Part shown: positions 53,370-62,823 of the stretch, one piece after another
How the letters are laid out: every line of letters starts with the position of its first letter
Position numbering within the stretch: the first letter of the stretch is position 1
Assembly (NCBI GenBank): GCA_902588585.1
Contig: CACIPQ010000003.1
Location: forward strand, 1-64,000
Reading direction: 5' to 3'
Origin: an uncultured Pelagibacteraceae bacterium
Lineage (GTDB): Bacteria; Pseudomonadota; Alphaproteobacteria; Pelagibacterales; Pelagibacteraceae
Length of the DNA: 64,000 nt
Notes under the pieces: model-generated
What the model was told of the DNA's origin: nothing
Database searches by the model: none
The model's input: only the letters and a program-made list of their open reading frames with translations
Made by a program: the position numbers and the translations under genes

Positions 53370-56141
53370 TTAATGTGCCTCTTCCCAATTATTACCTGAA
53401 TTAATGTTTACATCCAATGGAATTGTAAACATGTGGTACTCTGAGCTTGAAATTGACTCCATGGCTTTTTTGACTTCCTTTTCAACAGCAATTTGATTCG
53501 ATTTTAAACATTCAAAAACTAGTTCATCATGTATCTGCAAAAGCATTTTAGCATCATGAATTTTTTCAGAACTTGCTAATTCATTAATTTTAATCATAGC
53601 AAGTCTAATAATATCGGCTGCAGAACTTTGTATTGGAGCATTTATAGCTGCCCTTTCTTGAAAGCTTCTAACGCTAAAATTTTTGTCATTTATACCTCGT
53701 AAATGAATTCTTCTTCCAAAAATATTATTTACGTATCCATTTTTTCTGCAAAATTTAATTGTCTTATCCATATATTCTTTTATTTCAGGAAATTTTTTAA
53801 AATAAGCATTAATAAAATCCAATGCCTCCTGGTTTGATACTGAAATTTGTTTCGCAAGGCCATATTGTGTAATTCCATAAATTATACCAAAATTAATAGT
53901 TTTAGCTTTTCTTCTTAGATTCCCGTCAACCTCTTTTATTGGAACATTAAAAACTTGGCTGGCAGTTAAAGTATGAATATCTTCCTTGTTAAGAAATGCT
54001 TTTTTTAGCTCTTTAACGTCAGCAAGGTCGGCCAAGATCCTCATTTCAACCTGATTATAATCTGCTGATATCAAAATATTATTTTTTTCAGCTATAAATG
54101 CCTTTCTAATTTCTCTGCCTTCGTCTGTTTTGATTGGAATATTTTGTAAATTTGGATCACTAGAAGCTAATCTCCCTGTATTTGTTGCGGCCAGTAAAAA
54201 AGATGTATGTACTCGTTTAGTCTTTGAATTAATATGGTCCTGTAGTGCATCCGTATAAGTGTTTTTTAATTTTGATGACTGTCTCCAATCCAAAACTAGA
54301 CTGGGAAACTTGTGTCCCTTGAAGGCTAAATCCTCTAAAATTGAAGCACTAGTAGCCAAACTTCCTTTTTTTGTCTTTTTTAAATTTGCAATTTTAAGAT
54401 CATTATAAATAATTTCACCCAGCTGTTTTGGTGATCCAATGTTAAACTCTTTTTTCGCTAAAGAAAAAATTTCTTTTTCGATTTTCTTTATCTTTTCTGA
54501 AAAATTTTTAGATAGTTTTTTTAAATATTCACTATTAATCTTAATACCATTCATTTCAACTTTTGAAAGAATTCTGACCATTGGTTTTTCAAAAAATTCA
54601 TAAATTCTATTTAATTTCTCTGCATCCAACCTTTTCTTCAATGATTCAAATAATCTAAAAGTAACGTCGGCATCTTCTCCCGCATATTCTGTTGCTTTTT
54701 TTAAATCAACCTCTTCAAAGGTCATTTTATTTTTTCCTGATCCTACTATGTCTTTAAATGAAATGGTTTTATGATTTAAGTGAATTTCAGATAGTGTATC
54801 AAGATTATGTCGATTAATACCAGCATCCAAAGTATAGGATAAGAGCATCGTGTCTTCGATTGGATCTACTTCAATTCCGTGTCTTTTTAAAATTATATAG
54901 TCAAATTTAATATTTTGACCAATTTTTTTTATACTTGGATCTTCAAAAATTTTTTTAATTTTTTTAAGAACCAATTCCTTATTCAAACATTTATCTTTCT
55001 TGTGTCTTAAAGGGATATAATATGCTGCATTTGGAGAATAACAAACAGAAATACCTACTAGATCTGCTTCTACAGGATTTACCGAAGATGTTTCGGTGTC
55101 GATTGCAATTAGAGATTTCTCTTCTAAAGTAGTTATTAATTTTTCAAGTTCTTTATCGTTGGTAACAGTTATATATTTAGTGGTATCAATTTTTTTTGGT
55201 TTTGATTTAACTTCTTGCTTTTTTTTATTTCTCTCATCTGGTTCTCCGTAAAAATCGATTGCTTGGCTTAAGAGTCTATTAAATTCCATTTCTCTTAAAA
55301 AATCATAAAGTTTATTTTTTTCTACATTTTTAATATCAAAACTTTCAATTTTATTCTCTACCGGAACATCCTTTTTAAGGGTAACTAATTTTTTACTTAC
55401 AAGTGCCAAGTCTTTGTTCTCGATCAAAGTTTCTTTTCTTTTTTTTTGAGGTATCTCTTCAGCTCTCTTAAGTAAGTTGTCTAATGTTTTGTATTTTTTG
55501 ATCAATTCAGCGGCAGTTTTAATTCCTATGCCTGGAACTCCCGGTATGTTGTCCGATGAGTCTCCAGCCAATGATTGTACGTCGATTACTTGTTCTGGTC
55601 TAACCCCAAATTTTTCTATTACTTCTTTTTCTCCAATGACTTTACTTTTCATGGGATCAAATAATCTTATTTTATTGGAGACAAGTTGCATCAAATCTTT
55701 GTCAGAAGAAATTATTGTAACTTTAGCTCCTATACTAACAATCTGTTTTGCATAGGTTGCTATTAAATCATCGGCCTCATAATTTAATTGTTCAACCGAA
55801 GGTAAATTAAAAGCTTTCACGGCTTTTCTAATATATTCAAATTGAGGAGCTAGATCATCCGGGGCTTCTGATCTGTTAGCCTTATAATCTTTATAAATTT
55901 CATTTCTAAAGTTCTTTCTTGCAGAGTCAAATATTACAGCAAAGTGAGTTGGTTTATTTTTTGAGTCATCAGATCTTGACTCCTCTAAAAGTTTGAAAAG
56001 CATGCTGCTGAATCCACTAACAGCTCCTGTCGGTAAACCATCGCTTTTTCTCGATAAAGGAGGTAGTGCATAATAAGCTCTGAAAATATAACCAGATCCA
56101 TCTACTAAATAAAAGTGGTCCGTTTTTTTTATTACATTCAT
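53370..56141 (-). CDS. polA: DNA polymerase I
   Basis: A 923-residue full-length PolA. 5'-3' exonuclease domain (1 to about 300) with VDGSGYIFRAYYALPP and GDSSDNIPGVPGIGIKTAA. 3'-5' exonuclease (about 325-510) with IDTETSSV, GQNIKFDYIIL and YAGEDADVT, so proofreading residues are kept. Polymerase domain with motif A SADYNQVEMRILA, motif B RRKAKTINFGIIYGITQYGL and motif C LQIHDELVFE. Start is ATG 56141; TTG 56144 precedes it. Confidence 0.96.
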   Translation of the reverse strand: MNVIKKTDHFYLVDGSGYIFRAYYALPPLSRKSDGLPTGAVSGFSSMLFKLLEESRSDDSKNKPTHFAVIFDSARKNFRNEIYKDYKANRSEAPDDLAPQFEYIRKAVKAFNLPSVEQLNYEADDLIATYAKQIVSIGAKVTIISSDKDLMQLVSNKIRLFDPMKSKVIGEKEVIEKFGVRPEQVIDVQSLAGDSSDNIPGVPGIGIKTAAELIKKYKTLDNLLKRAEEIPQKKRKETLIENKDLALVSKKLVTLKKDVPVENKIESFDIKNVEKNKLYDFLREMEFNRLLSQAIDFYGEPDERNKKKQEVKSKPKKIDTTKYITVTNDKELEKLITTLEEKSLIAIDTETSSVNPVEADLVGISVCYSPNAAYYIPLRHKKDKCLNKELVLKKIKKIFEDPSIKKIGQNIKFDYIILKRHGIEVDPIEDTMLLSYTLDAGINRHNLDTLSEIHLNHKTISFKDIVGSGKNKMTFEEVDLKKATEYAGEDADVTFRLFESLKKRLDAEKLNRIYEFFEKPMVRILSKVEMNGIKINSEYLKKLSKNFSEKIKKIEKEIFSLAKKEFNIGSPKQLGEIIYNDLKIANLKKTKKGSLATSASILEDLAFKGHKFPSLVLDWRQSSKLKNTYTDALQDHINSKTKRVHTSFLLAATNTGRLASSDPNLQNIPIKTDEGREIRKAFIAEKNNILISADYNQVEMRILADLADVKELKKAFLNKEDIHTLTASQVFNVPIKEVDGNLRRKAKTINFGIIYGITQYGLAKQISVSNQEALDFINAYFKKFPEIKEYMDKTIKFCRKNGYVNNIFGRRIHLRGINDKNFSVRSFQERAAINAPIQSSAADIIRLAMIKINELASSEKIHDAKMLLQIHDELVFECLKSNQIAVEKEVKKAMESISSSEYHMFTIPLDVNINSGNNWEEAH

Positions 56142-56188
56142 CAATTAATGATATCCTAATTTTTTTAATGATATAATAATATTAAATT

Positions 56189-57115
56189 ATGAACAAAATT
56201 GCATTATCCGCAGAAAATTTAACCAAAATTTATTCAAAAAATAATAATTTGAGTAAAAACATTTTGGCTTTAAACAAGTTAAACCTAGAAGTAAGACAAG
56301 GTGAAATTTTTGGTCTTTTGGGACCTAATGGGGCTGGTAAGACAACTTTCATAAATATTTTGGCGGGTACAGTTGAGAAAACATCAGGTCAAGCCAAGGT
56401 ATGGGGTTTTGACCTTGATAAAGATCCAAGGCAAGTAAGAGCTTCAATTGGGATTGTTCCTCAAGAAGTTAATTTTGATCCGTTCTTTAGTCCAAAAAAA
56501 TTACTAGAACTTCAAGCAGGTTTTTACGGAGTAAAACAAAAAGATAGAATTACAGAATCAATTTTAAAAACAGTTTCTCTTGAAAAACAAGCAAATGCTT
56601 ACACAAGAAGTCTCTCGGGAGGTATGAAAAGAAGATTACTTATTGCAAAAGCAATGGTACATCAACCGCCTATTTTATTCTTGGACGAACCAACCGCAGG
56701 AGTAGATGTAGAATTAAGAAAAAATTTATGGGACAATGTTAGAGAATTAAATAAACTTGGTGTAACTATTGTCTTAACAACACATTATCTTCATGAAGCT
56801 CAAGAAATGTGTGATCGAATTGCAATTATTAACAAAGGAAACATGGTTGCTCTAGATACTACACAAAAACTACTGGAGCGTATTGAAAGTAAAAAAATTA
56901 AATTTAAAATTAAAAATTTAAATCAATTTGAAAAGATCAAGCTTGATGGTGTAAAATTTTCAAAAACCGATTCTGGGATTGTTGCTACTTATGATAAGAA
57001 CAAATTCAAATTTGACCAAATTATAGATGTTGTAAAAAATAATGCTGAAATACTTGATATTTCTACTGATGAAGGTGATTTGGAAGATATATTTTTACAA
57101 GTAACAAATAAGTAG
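56189..57115 (+). CDS. ABC-2 type transporter ATP-binding protein
   Basis: A 308-residue ATPase of the CcmA/NodI/YadG group. Walker A GPNGAGKTTFINIL near 48, signature RSLSGGMKRRLLIAKAMVH near 146 and Walker B ILFLDEPTAGVDVELR. A C-terminal DUF4162-like extension follows the ATPase core. No permease gene adjoins it (bioY follows), so its partner is encoded elsewhere. Confidence 0.87.
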   Translation: MNKIALSAENLTKIYSKNNNLSKNILALNKLNLEVRQGEIFGLLGPNGAGKTTFINILAGTVEKTSGQAKVWGFDLDKDPRQVRASIGIVPQEVNFDPFFSPKKLLELQAGFYGVKQKDRITESILKTVSLEKQANAYTRSLSGGMKRRLLIAKAMVHQPPILFLDEPTAGVDVELRKNLWDNVRELNKLGVTIVLTTHYLHEAQEMCDRIAIINKGNMVALDTTQKLLERIESKKIKFKIKNLNQFEKIKLDGVKFSKTDSGIVATYDKNKFKFDQIIDVVKNNAEILDISTDEGDLEDIFLQVTNK

Positions 57116-57147
57116 ATTTTTCTGTAAATAAAAGTAAGAATCAGAAT

Positions 57148-57696
57148 ATGGAGTTAATTAAAAATTTAAAAGAAGCCCCTATAGTAAAAAGTTTATTTAT
57201 AGCAATTTTAGGCTCTATTCTTTTGGCCATATCTGCAAAAGTAAAAATTCCCTTTTATCCAGTTCCCATGACTATGCAAACCTTCGTGGTTTTGTTGCTT
57301 GGTGTATCTTTAGGATGGAAATTAGGCTTGTTTACCGTTGCACTTTATTTGGTCGAAGGTATTGCTGGACTGCCTGTTTTTGCTGGAACTCCGGAAAAAG
57401 GTATGGGTATTGTTTATTTCACCGGACCAACCATGGGGTATTTAATCGGTTTTTTAGTAGCAGTTTACTTAACCGGTTTTTTTACTTTTGATAATAATTT
57501 TTTTAAGAATTTTGCAAGATTACTATTTTCTGTAAGTTTTATATATCTTTTAGGATTAATTTGGTTAGGAACATTAATCGGTTGGGACAAGCCAATTTTT
57601 AAATTAGGTGCACAACCTTTTCTTTTGGCTGAGCTGTTCAAAATTATTCTTTTGGCCCTGCTCGTGCCTTTGCTATTAAAATTAAAAAAAATATAA
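57148..57696 (+). CDS. bioY: Biotin uptake protein BioY
   Basis: A 182-residue membrane protein, the substrate-binding S component of ECF biotin transporters. Landmarks: AKVKIPFYPVPMTMQTFVVLL near residue 25, LYLVEGIAGLPVFAG, and GPTMGYLIGFLVAVYLTG near 90. BioM/BioN are not adjacent; lone BioY is known to work in some bacteria. It ends five bases before the convergent regA stop. Confidence 0.93.
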   Translation: MELIKNLKEAPIVKSLFIAILGSILLAISAKVKIPFYPVPMTMQTFVVLLLGVSLGWKLGLFTVALYLVEGIAGLPVFAGTPEKGMGIVYFTGPTMGYLIGFLVAVYLTGFFTFDNNFFKNFARLLFSVSFIYLLGLIWLGTLIGWDKPIFKLGAQPFLLAELFKIILLALLVPLLLKLKKI

Positions 57697-57701
57697 AAGT
57701 A

Positions 57702-58274
57702 TTAGTTTGGTGACCTTTTAGACAATATCCTTTGAAGGGTTCTTCTATGCATTTTTAGCCTTCTAGCGGTCTCTGAGACATTCCTGTTACAAAGTTCGAA
57801 CACCCTGTGTATATGTTCCCATTTTACTCTGTCTGCTGACATAGGGTTTTCTGGTGGTTTAGCCTTCGAATCTGGAGATGCCAAAAGAGCTGATTCGACG
57901 TCATCAGCATCTACTGGCTTAGCCATATAATCTATGGCTCCGGCCTTCACAGCAGCAACGGCTGTGGGCAGATTTCCATAACCCGTAAGCATTACTATCC
58001 TGCTGTCATTTTTGGCCTTATTGATCTCCTTAACTACGTCTAGACCACTCCCGTCTTCTAATCTTAGGTCTACTAGGGCAAATTTTGGAGGGGATAATTT
58101 CACCAATTTAACAGCATTTTCAACGGTTTTAGCATTTTTTACCTGGAAACCTTTCTTCTCCATGGCTCTGGATAACCTGTCTCTAAGAGGATCGTCGTCA
58201 TCAACTATGAGAAGAGATTTGTCCTCGAAGTCAGCTAAGCTTAAACCTGGGGATGTCTTATACGTCTTTGTCAT
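57702..58274 (-). CDS. regA: Redox response regulator RegA/PrrA/ActR
   Basis: A 190-residue regulator, receiver plus Fis-type helix-turn-helix. Phospho-acceptor D69 in LVDLRLEDGSGLDVV; switch Lys in DYMAKPVDADDV; linker PENPMSADRVKWEHI; DNA-binding NVSETARRLKMHRRTLQRIL, nearly identical in all known RegA proteins. I start it at ATG 58274 (MTKTYKTSPG); an earlier TTG at 58298 is less likely. Its sensor is regB at 61536. Confidence 0.93.
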   Translation of the reverse strand: MTKTYKTSPGLSLADFEDKSLLIVDDDDPLRDRLSRAMEKKGFQVKNAKTVENAVKLVKLSPPKFALVDLRLEDGSGLDVVKEINKAKNDSRIVMLTGYGNLPTAVAAVKAGAIDYMAKPVDADDVESALLASPDSKAKPPENPMSADRVKWEHIHRVFELCNRNVSETARRLKMHRRTLQRILSKRSPN

Positions 58275-58330
58275 ACATTTTATATAGTTGCTGATCAAAA
58301 GATTTCAAGTGATTATTTTCTTTACATAAA

Positions 58331-58360
58331 TTGCAAAAACCATTAAATGCAAAATATAAA
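58331..58360 (+). promoter_or_regulatory. Candidate promoter of the polyamine operon
   Basis: TTGCAA (58331-58336) and TATAAA (58355-58360) are separated by 18 bases on the plus strand, 73 bases before the decarboxylase ATG. GGGGGA at about 58416-58421 is a strong but distant ribosome site. The divergent regA promoter must lie in the same 160 bases, so RegA could control both. Confidence 0.45.
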
Positions 58361-58433
58361 GGTTTTTTTATAAAATTTTTTAGAAGCCTTATGAAAAGTT
58401 TGTTGTGTAATTAACGGGGGAAAAACATACACG

Positions 58434-59612
58434 ATGCAAAAATTTAGTAACGTTAACAAGTTAGTTAACACTCTGCGGCCTGAAAATCCGGTCTATTGTA
58501 TTAGACCCAATTCAGTTAAAAAGTCTGTAGAGTTTTTTAAAAACAATTTTCCAGGAAAAGTCCTTTACGCTGTTAAAACTAATCCGGACGAAAAAATAAT
58601 TAAAATCATTATAGATAGTGGGGTTCAGAATTTTGATGTTGCTTCAATCAATGAAGTAAAATTAATAAGAAGGATTGATAATAAAGCTAAGGTATATTTT
58701 ATGCACACTGTTAAAAGTAGAGAAAATATTAAAGAAGCTTACTGTCAATACAACGTAAAAGATTTCGCATTAGATACTAAAGATGAGTTGCTTAAAATTC
58801 TTGAAGCTACAAATAATGCAAAAGATTTAAATCTTTATGTGAGAGTAAGTATTTCAAATGAACATGCTGAAATTGATTTATCCAGAAAGTTTGGTGCTTC
58901 ACCAAGTGAAGCTTTGGGCTTACTGAGGTTGTGTAAAGAACATGGTAAAAAAGTTGGACTAAGTTTTCATGTAGGATCACAATGTATGCATAAAATTTCT
59001 TTTTCAAAAGGAATAACCGAGATTGGCAAAATCATAAAAAAAACAAAAATTGTACCAAATGTAATTAATGTGGGCGGAGGATTTCCAGCAGTATATCCCG
59101 ATTTAACTCCCGAACCGTTAGAAAACTATTTAGAGGAAATTAAAGAGTCTCTGAAAAATTTAAAACTGGAAAAAATGCCAGAAATATTTTGTGAACCCGG
59201 TAGAGCACTTGTGGCAGAGGCTGGTTCTACTATTGTAAAAGTTCTATTAAAGAAAAAACAAAAACTTTATATTAATGATGGAACCTATGGTTCTCTATTT
59301 GATGCAGGTGTGCCAAATTTTGTTTTACCTACAAGGATGATTACCAATGGAAGGATTGTTTCAAAAAAACTTACTGATTTTAATTTCTATGGACCAACTT
59401 GTGATAGTCTAGACTACATGAAAGGACCTTTTTTGTTGCCCAACAATATTAAAGAAGGAGATTATATTGAGATTGGCCAGCTTGGAGCTTACGGAACTAC
59501 ATTTAGAACAAAATTTAATGGTTTCTATTCAGATACAATCTATCAAGTAGATGACAAACCTATCCTTTCGATGTACGATCGGAAAGATAAGCTTGATTAC
59601 TTGGTTGCGTAA
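58434..59612 (+). CDS. Ornithine/lysine decarboxylase, alanine-racemase fold
   Basis: A 392-residue PLP decarboxylase of the eukaryotic-ODC type. PLP lysine K48 in LYAVKTNPDE, HVGSQC, the glycine loop NVGGGFPAVYP, EPGRALVAEAG and the active-site Cys in YGPTCDSLDYM. Makes putrescine from ornithine (or cadaverine from lysine). First gene of the polyamine operon; its stop overlaps the next start by one base (TAATG). Confidence 0.9.
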   Translation: MQKFSNVNKLVNTLRPENPVYCIRPNSVKKSVEFFKNNFPGKVLYAVKTNPDEKIIKIIIDSGVQNFDVASINEVKLIRRIDNKAKVYFMHTVKSRENIKEAYCQYNVKDFALDTKDELLKILEATNNAKDLNLYVRVSISNEHAEIDLSRKFGASPSEALGLLRLCKEHGKKVGLSFHVGSQCMHKISFSKGITEIGKIIKKTKIVPNVINVGGGFPAVYPDLTPEPLENYLEEIKESLKNLKLEKMPEIFCEPGRALVAEAGSTIVKVLLKKKQKLYINDGTYGSLFDAGVPNFVLPTRMITNGRIVSKKLTDFNFYGPTCDSLDYMKGPFLLPNNIKEGDYIEIGQLGAYGTTFRTKFNGFYSDTIYQVDDKPILSMYDRKDKLDYLVA

Positions 59613-60658
59613 TGAATAAAAAAAACGGTCCAACTATAGGACATAATAAAAAATCTCTATTAAAATCAGAAGTAGAACATATTGATATAACATCATTTGA
59701 TTCCCGTAAGATTATTGAATCTATGAAAAAAATGTCCTTTACATCAAGGGACACTGCGAATGCTGCCGAGATCTATAATGATATGATAAAAGACAAAAGT
59801 TGTTCAATTTTTTTGACAATCGCTGGCTCAACTTCTGCCGCAGGATGCATGAATCTTTATTCCGATTTAGTTAAATACAATATGGTTGATGCTATAGTGG
59901 CTACTGGAGCATCAATAATTGACATGGATTTTTTTGAAGCTTTAGGATTTAAACACTATCAAGGTAGTCAATTTCAAGATGACAAAGTTTTGAGAGAAAA
60001 TTATATAGATAGAATATATGATACCTATATTGACGAAGAGCAGCTACAGGCTTGTGACAAAACCATATGCGAAATAGCTAACAAACTAAAACCCAAAGCT
60101 TATACTTCTAGAGAATTTATTAAAGAAATCGGCAAATATTTAAAAAAAAATGCAAAGAAAAAAGGTTCTTTGATTGAAGTCGCCTATGATCACAATGTAC
60201 CAATATTTTGTCCGGCCTTTACTGATAGTTCTGCAGGTTTCGGCCTGGTAATGCATCAAGAGCAGAACCCTGATAAGCATATTACAATAGATTCTATAAG
60301 GGAATTTAGAGAATTAACTGAGATTAAACTAAAATCAAAAGCTTCTGGATTATTAATGGTTGGTGGCGGAGTTCCTAAAAACTTTGTTCAGGATACAGTG
60401 GTATGTGCTGAGCTTTTAGGAAAAAATGTTGATATGCATAAATACGCCGTACAGATAACTGTTGCTGACACACGGGATGGTGCGTGCAGTAGTTCCACTT
60501 TAAAAGAAGCAAGTTCTTGGGGAAAAGTTGATACTTCTAAAGAACAAATGGTTTTTGCTGAAGCAACAAGTGTTTTGCCTTTAATTGCTAGCGATGCTTA
60601 TCATCGTAAATTTTGGCAAAATAGAGAAAGAAAAAAATTTTCAAATCTATTTGGGTAA
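59612..60658 (+). CDS. Deoxyhypusine synthase-like protein (probable homospermidine synthase)
   Basis: A 348-residue protein of the deoxyhypusine synthase fold. The catalytic lysine is K305 in SSWGKVD (human enzyme: WGKI); NAD-site blocks TIAGSTSAAGC, VATGASIID and HNVPIFCPAFTDSS are present. Bacteria lack the eIF5A target, and bacterial relatives make homospermidine from putrescine. Decarboxylase and ureohydrolase neighbours support that role. Confidence 0.82.
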   Translation: MNKKNGPTIGHNKKSLLKSEVEHIDITSFDSRKIIESMKKMSFTSRDTANAAEIYNDMIKDKSCSIFLTIAGSTSAAGCMNLYSDLVKYNMVDAIVATGASIIDMDFFEALGFKHYQGSQFQDDKVLRENYIDRIYDTYIDEEQLQACDKTICEIANKLKPKAYTSREFIKEIGKYLKKNAKKKGSLIEVAYDHNVPIFCPAFTDSSAGFGLVMHQEQNPDKHITIDSIREFRELTEIKLKSKASGLLMVGGGVPKNFVQDTVVCAELLGKNVDMHKYAVQITVADTRDGACSSSTLKEASSWGKVDTSKEQMVFAEATSVLPLIASDAYHRKFWQNRERKKFSNLFG

Positions 60659-60661
60659 AAA

Positions 60662-61546
60662 TTGAATTATCTATCTAATAAACAGGGTTTTTTAGGAATT
60701 GAAAATAAATTCAAAATAAAAGAAAAAGCTGTTGTTGTTCCATTCGGATTAGAAAAAACTGTCAGCTATGGAAGTGGCACAAAAAATGGACCCAAAGAAA
60801 TCATAAAAGCTTCCCATCAAGTTGAATTATTTGATGAGGATCTAAGTTGTGAACCATATAAAAAAATTGGAATTAAAACCTTAAAACCTTTTTTGATCAA
60901 AAAAAAAATGAGCGAGGCCTTAATTCAAATTTCTAAAATTAATGAGTCTTTGTTAAAACAAAATATTTTTCCTATGGTTCTTGGGGGTGAGCACTCAATA
61001 ACCCCGGGTTGTATTGTGCCTTTTGTAAAAAAATATGACAATCTTTGTTTATTGCATTTTGACGCCCATGCAGACTTAAGACAAAGCTACGAAGGAAATA
61101 AGTTTTCTCATGCATCAGCAATTAGAAGATGCTTAGATTATAAAAATGTGAATGTAGTATCTTTTGGTATAAGAAATATATCAAACGGTGAAGTGGCCTA
61201 TTTAAAAAAAAATAAAAAAAAAATAAACATTTTTTGGGCAAAAGACAAAAAAAATTGGAATTTAAATGCTTTTAAAAAATTAATAAAAAATAAAAATGTT
61301 TATATTACTTTTGACGTTGATGGTTTTGACTCAAGCTTAATGCCAGCAACCGGAACTCCTGAACCTGGCGGACTTTTTTGGGATGAAACAATAGAAATTA
61401 TAAAAATTGCATCAAAATATTCTAGGATAGTTGGTGCTGACATAAATGAACTTGCCCCTATAAAAGGATTTTCAAGTTATAATTTTTTAGTGGCAAAACT
61501 AGCTTATAAAATTCTTTCTTATAAATTTTTAAATTTTAAATTATAA
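60662..61546 (+). CDS. Ureohydrolase (agmatinase/arginase family)
   Basis: A 294-residue manganese enzyme. Metal ligands: GGEHSITPG, HFDAHADLR and TFDVDGFDSSLMPATGTPEPGG (DxD). HASAIRR near 145 follows the second motif, as in agmatinases. It makes putrescine from agmatine, or ornithine if it is an arginase. The start is TTG 60662, three bases after the previous stop. It overlaps the convergent regB by 11 bases. Confidence 0.85.
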   Translation: MNYLSNKQGFLGIENKFKIKEKAVVVPFGLEKTVSYGSGTKNGPKEIIKASHQVELFDEDLSCEPYKKIGIKTLKPFLIKKKMSEALIQISKINESLLKQNIFPMVLGGEHSITPGCIVPFVKKYDNLCLLHFDAHADLRQSYEGNKFSHASAIRRCLDYKNVNVVSFGIRNISNGEVAYLKKNKKKINIFWAKDKKNWNLNAFKKLIKNKNVYITFDVDGFDSSLMPATGTPEPGGLFWDETIEIIKIASKYSRIVGADINELAPIKGFSSYNFLVAKLAYKILSYKFLNFKL

Positions 61547-62819
61547 TATCAGAATTTTTCCAGGTTATTGTAACTAAAGCACCTTCTTTTTTTAAATTTA
61601 AAAAATTTAATGAAGCCTTTTTTCTTTCAAGGAGAGTTTTTCCTATAAAAGTTCCCAATCCCAAACCGGCTTTCGAACCTAATTCTTTTGACCTAGTTAC
61701 AATATAAGGTTGACCAATTTTTTTTGAAATATCATCCGGAAATCCAGGACCATCATCAGAAATACTAATTTTAGTTGTATTTGAATTGGTTTCTAAATCT
61801 ATATTTATTTTATTTTTTGAATATTTTACCGCGTTTCCAATAAAGTTACGAATTCCATAAGTTACTTCTACTGATCTATCAATTAATACTTCTTCTTTTG
61901 CTTTATCTAAATTTAAAATAATGTTTTTTTCTGATATTTCTTGAAAAGATCTTGTAATTTCAATAAGTAAATTTCTTATAGTCACCTCGCTAATAAATTT
62001 GTCATCTTCAATTTGGGCTTGGGATATTTTTTTTAGTATTTCGCTACACCTTTTGGCTTGACTTAATAACAATTCAGTATCTTTTTCATTTTTTTTATTT
62101 TTCTGGCTTTCTTTATTTAACTCTTTTGCAATTACTGTGATTGTAGATAATGGTGTGCCTAGTGAATGGACAGCTGCAGCTGCTTGTAATCCGATGGACT
62201 CAAGTTCTTGCTCTTTTGCTAATACTAATTCCAATTCTTTTAAAGCAGCTGATCTTTGCCGCGACTCTAAACCAAATCTTGCTCCAAAATAAGTTAAGAA
62301 AATTAAGGCAATTAGTACTGCCAAAGGCACTGCATATAAATAGTAATCCGGTACATGAAAATGTAAATATCCAGGATGAGGTAATGGTAAATGAAAAAAT
62401 GAAAGAAATATCAAAAATATTACTGTGGAAATTACTAATACTAAAGTATTTTTTAAAGTCAGCAACGTAGAGGATATTATGGAAGGTACAATTAAAAAAA
62501 TTAAAAAAGGATTTTTTATACCTCCAGTTAAAAATATTAGAATTGCTAACTGAAAAAGGTCATAAAATAAAAAAATAGTTGAATCTAAAGTGCTTAGATC
62601 ATTTTTTTTATTAAACCAAAGTTGCAAGTAGATGTTAGTTAATGCCCCTAAAAAAACTATTAATAAACAAATAAGAATGGGAAGTTTAAAATTAAAAGCA
62701 AAATAAACTGTTAATATTGCTATTAATTGACCGATAATTGCAATCCATCTTAAAAAAATTAAAGTTTTCTTTTCTAAATATAAATTCTCTTCGGATTTGA
62801 AGAGGTCAGATAAGTTCAT
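61536..62819 (-). CDS. regB: Redox sensor histidine kinase RegB/PrrB/ActS
   Basis: A 427-residue kinase with six membrane helices (about 22-180). The quinone-binding heptad GGIKNPF is at 99-105 and the redox-active Cys at 258 (AKRCSEILKK), both RegB hallmarks. The phospho-acceptor is H218, but the box reads HSLGTP rather than HELGTP, so the acidic residue next to His is a Ser. The ATPase part has NFIGNAVKYS, DDGPGFP and GLGLGTFIG. It is separated from regA by the polyamine operon. Confidence 0.9.
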   Translation of the reverse strand: MNLSDLFKSEENLYLEKKTLIFLRWIAIIGQLIAILTVYFAFNFKLPILICLLIVFLGALTNIYLQLWFNKKNDLSTLDSTIFLFYDLFQLAILIFLTGGIKNPFLIFLIVPSIISSTLLTLKNTLVLVISTVIFLIFLSFFHLPLPHPGYLHFHVPDYYLYAVPLAVLIALIFLTYFGARFGLESRQRSAALKELELVLAKEQELESIGLQAAAAVHSLGTPLSTITVIAKELNKESQKNKKNEKDTELLLSQAKRCSEILKKISQAQIEDDKFISEVTIRNLLIEITRSFQEISEKNIILNLDKAKEEVLIDRSVEVTYGIRNFIGNAVKYSKNKINIDLETNSNTTKISISDDGPGFPDDISKKIGQPYIVTRSKELGSKAGLGLGTFIGKTLLERKKASLNFLNLKKEGALVTITWKNSDIII

Positions 62820-62823
62820 TAAA

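Noticed and set aside
58299-58433. speF-type leader RNA before the decarboxylase
   Set aside because: The transcribed leader would be about 65 bases, too short for the known element, and I could not find its helices.
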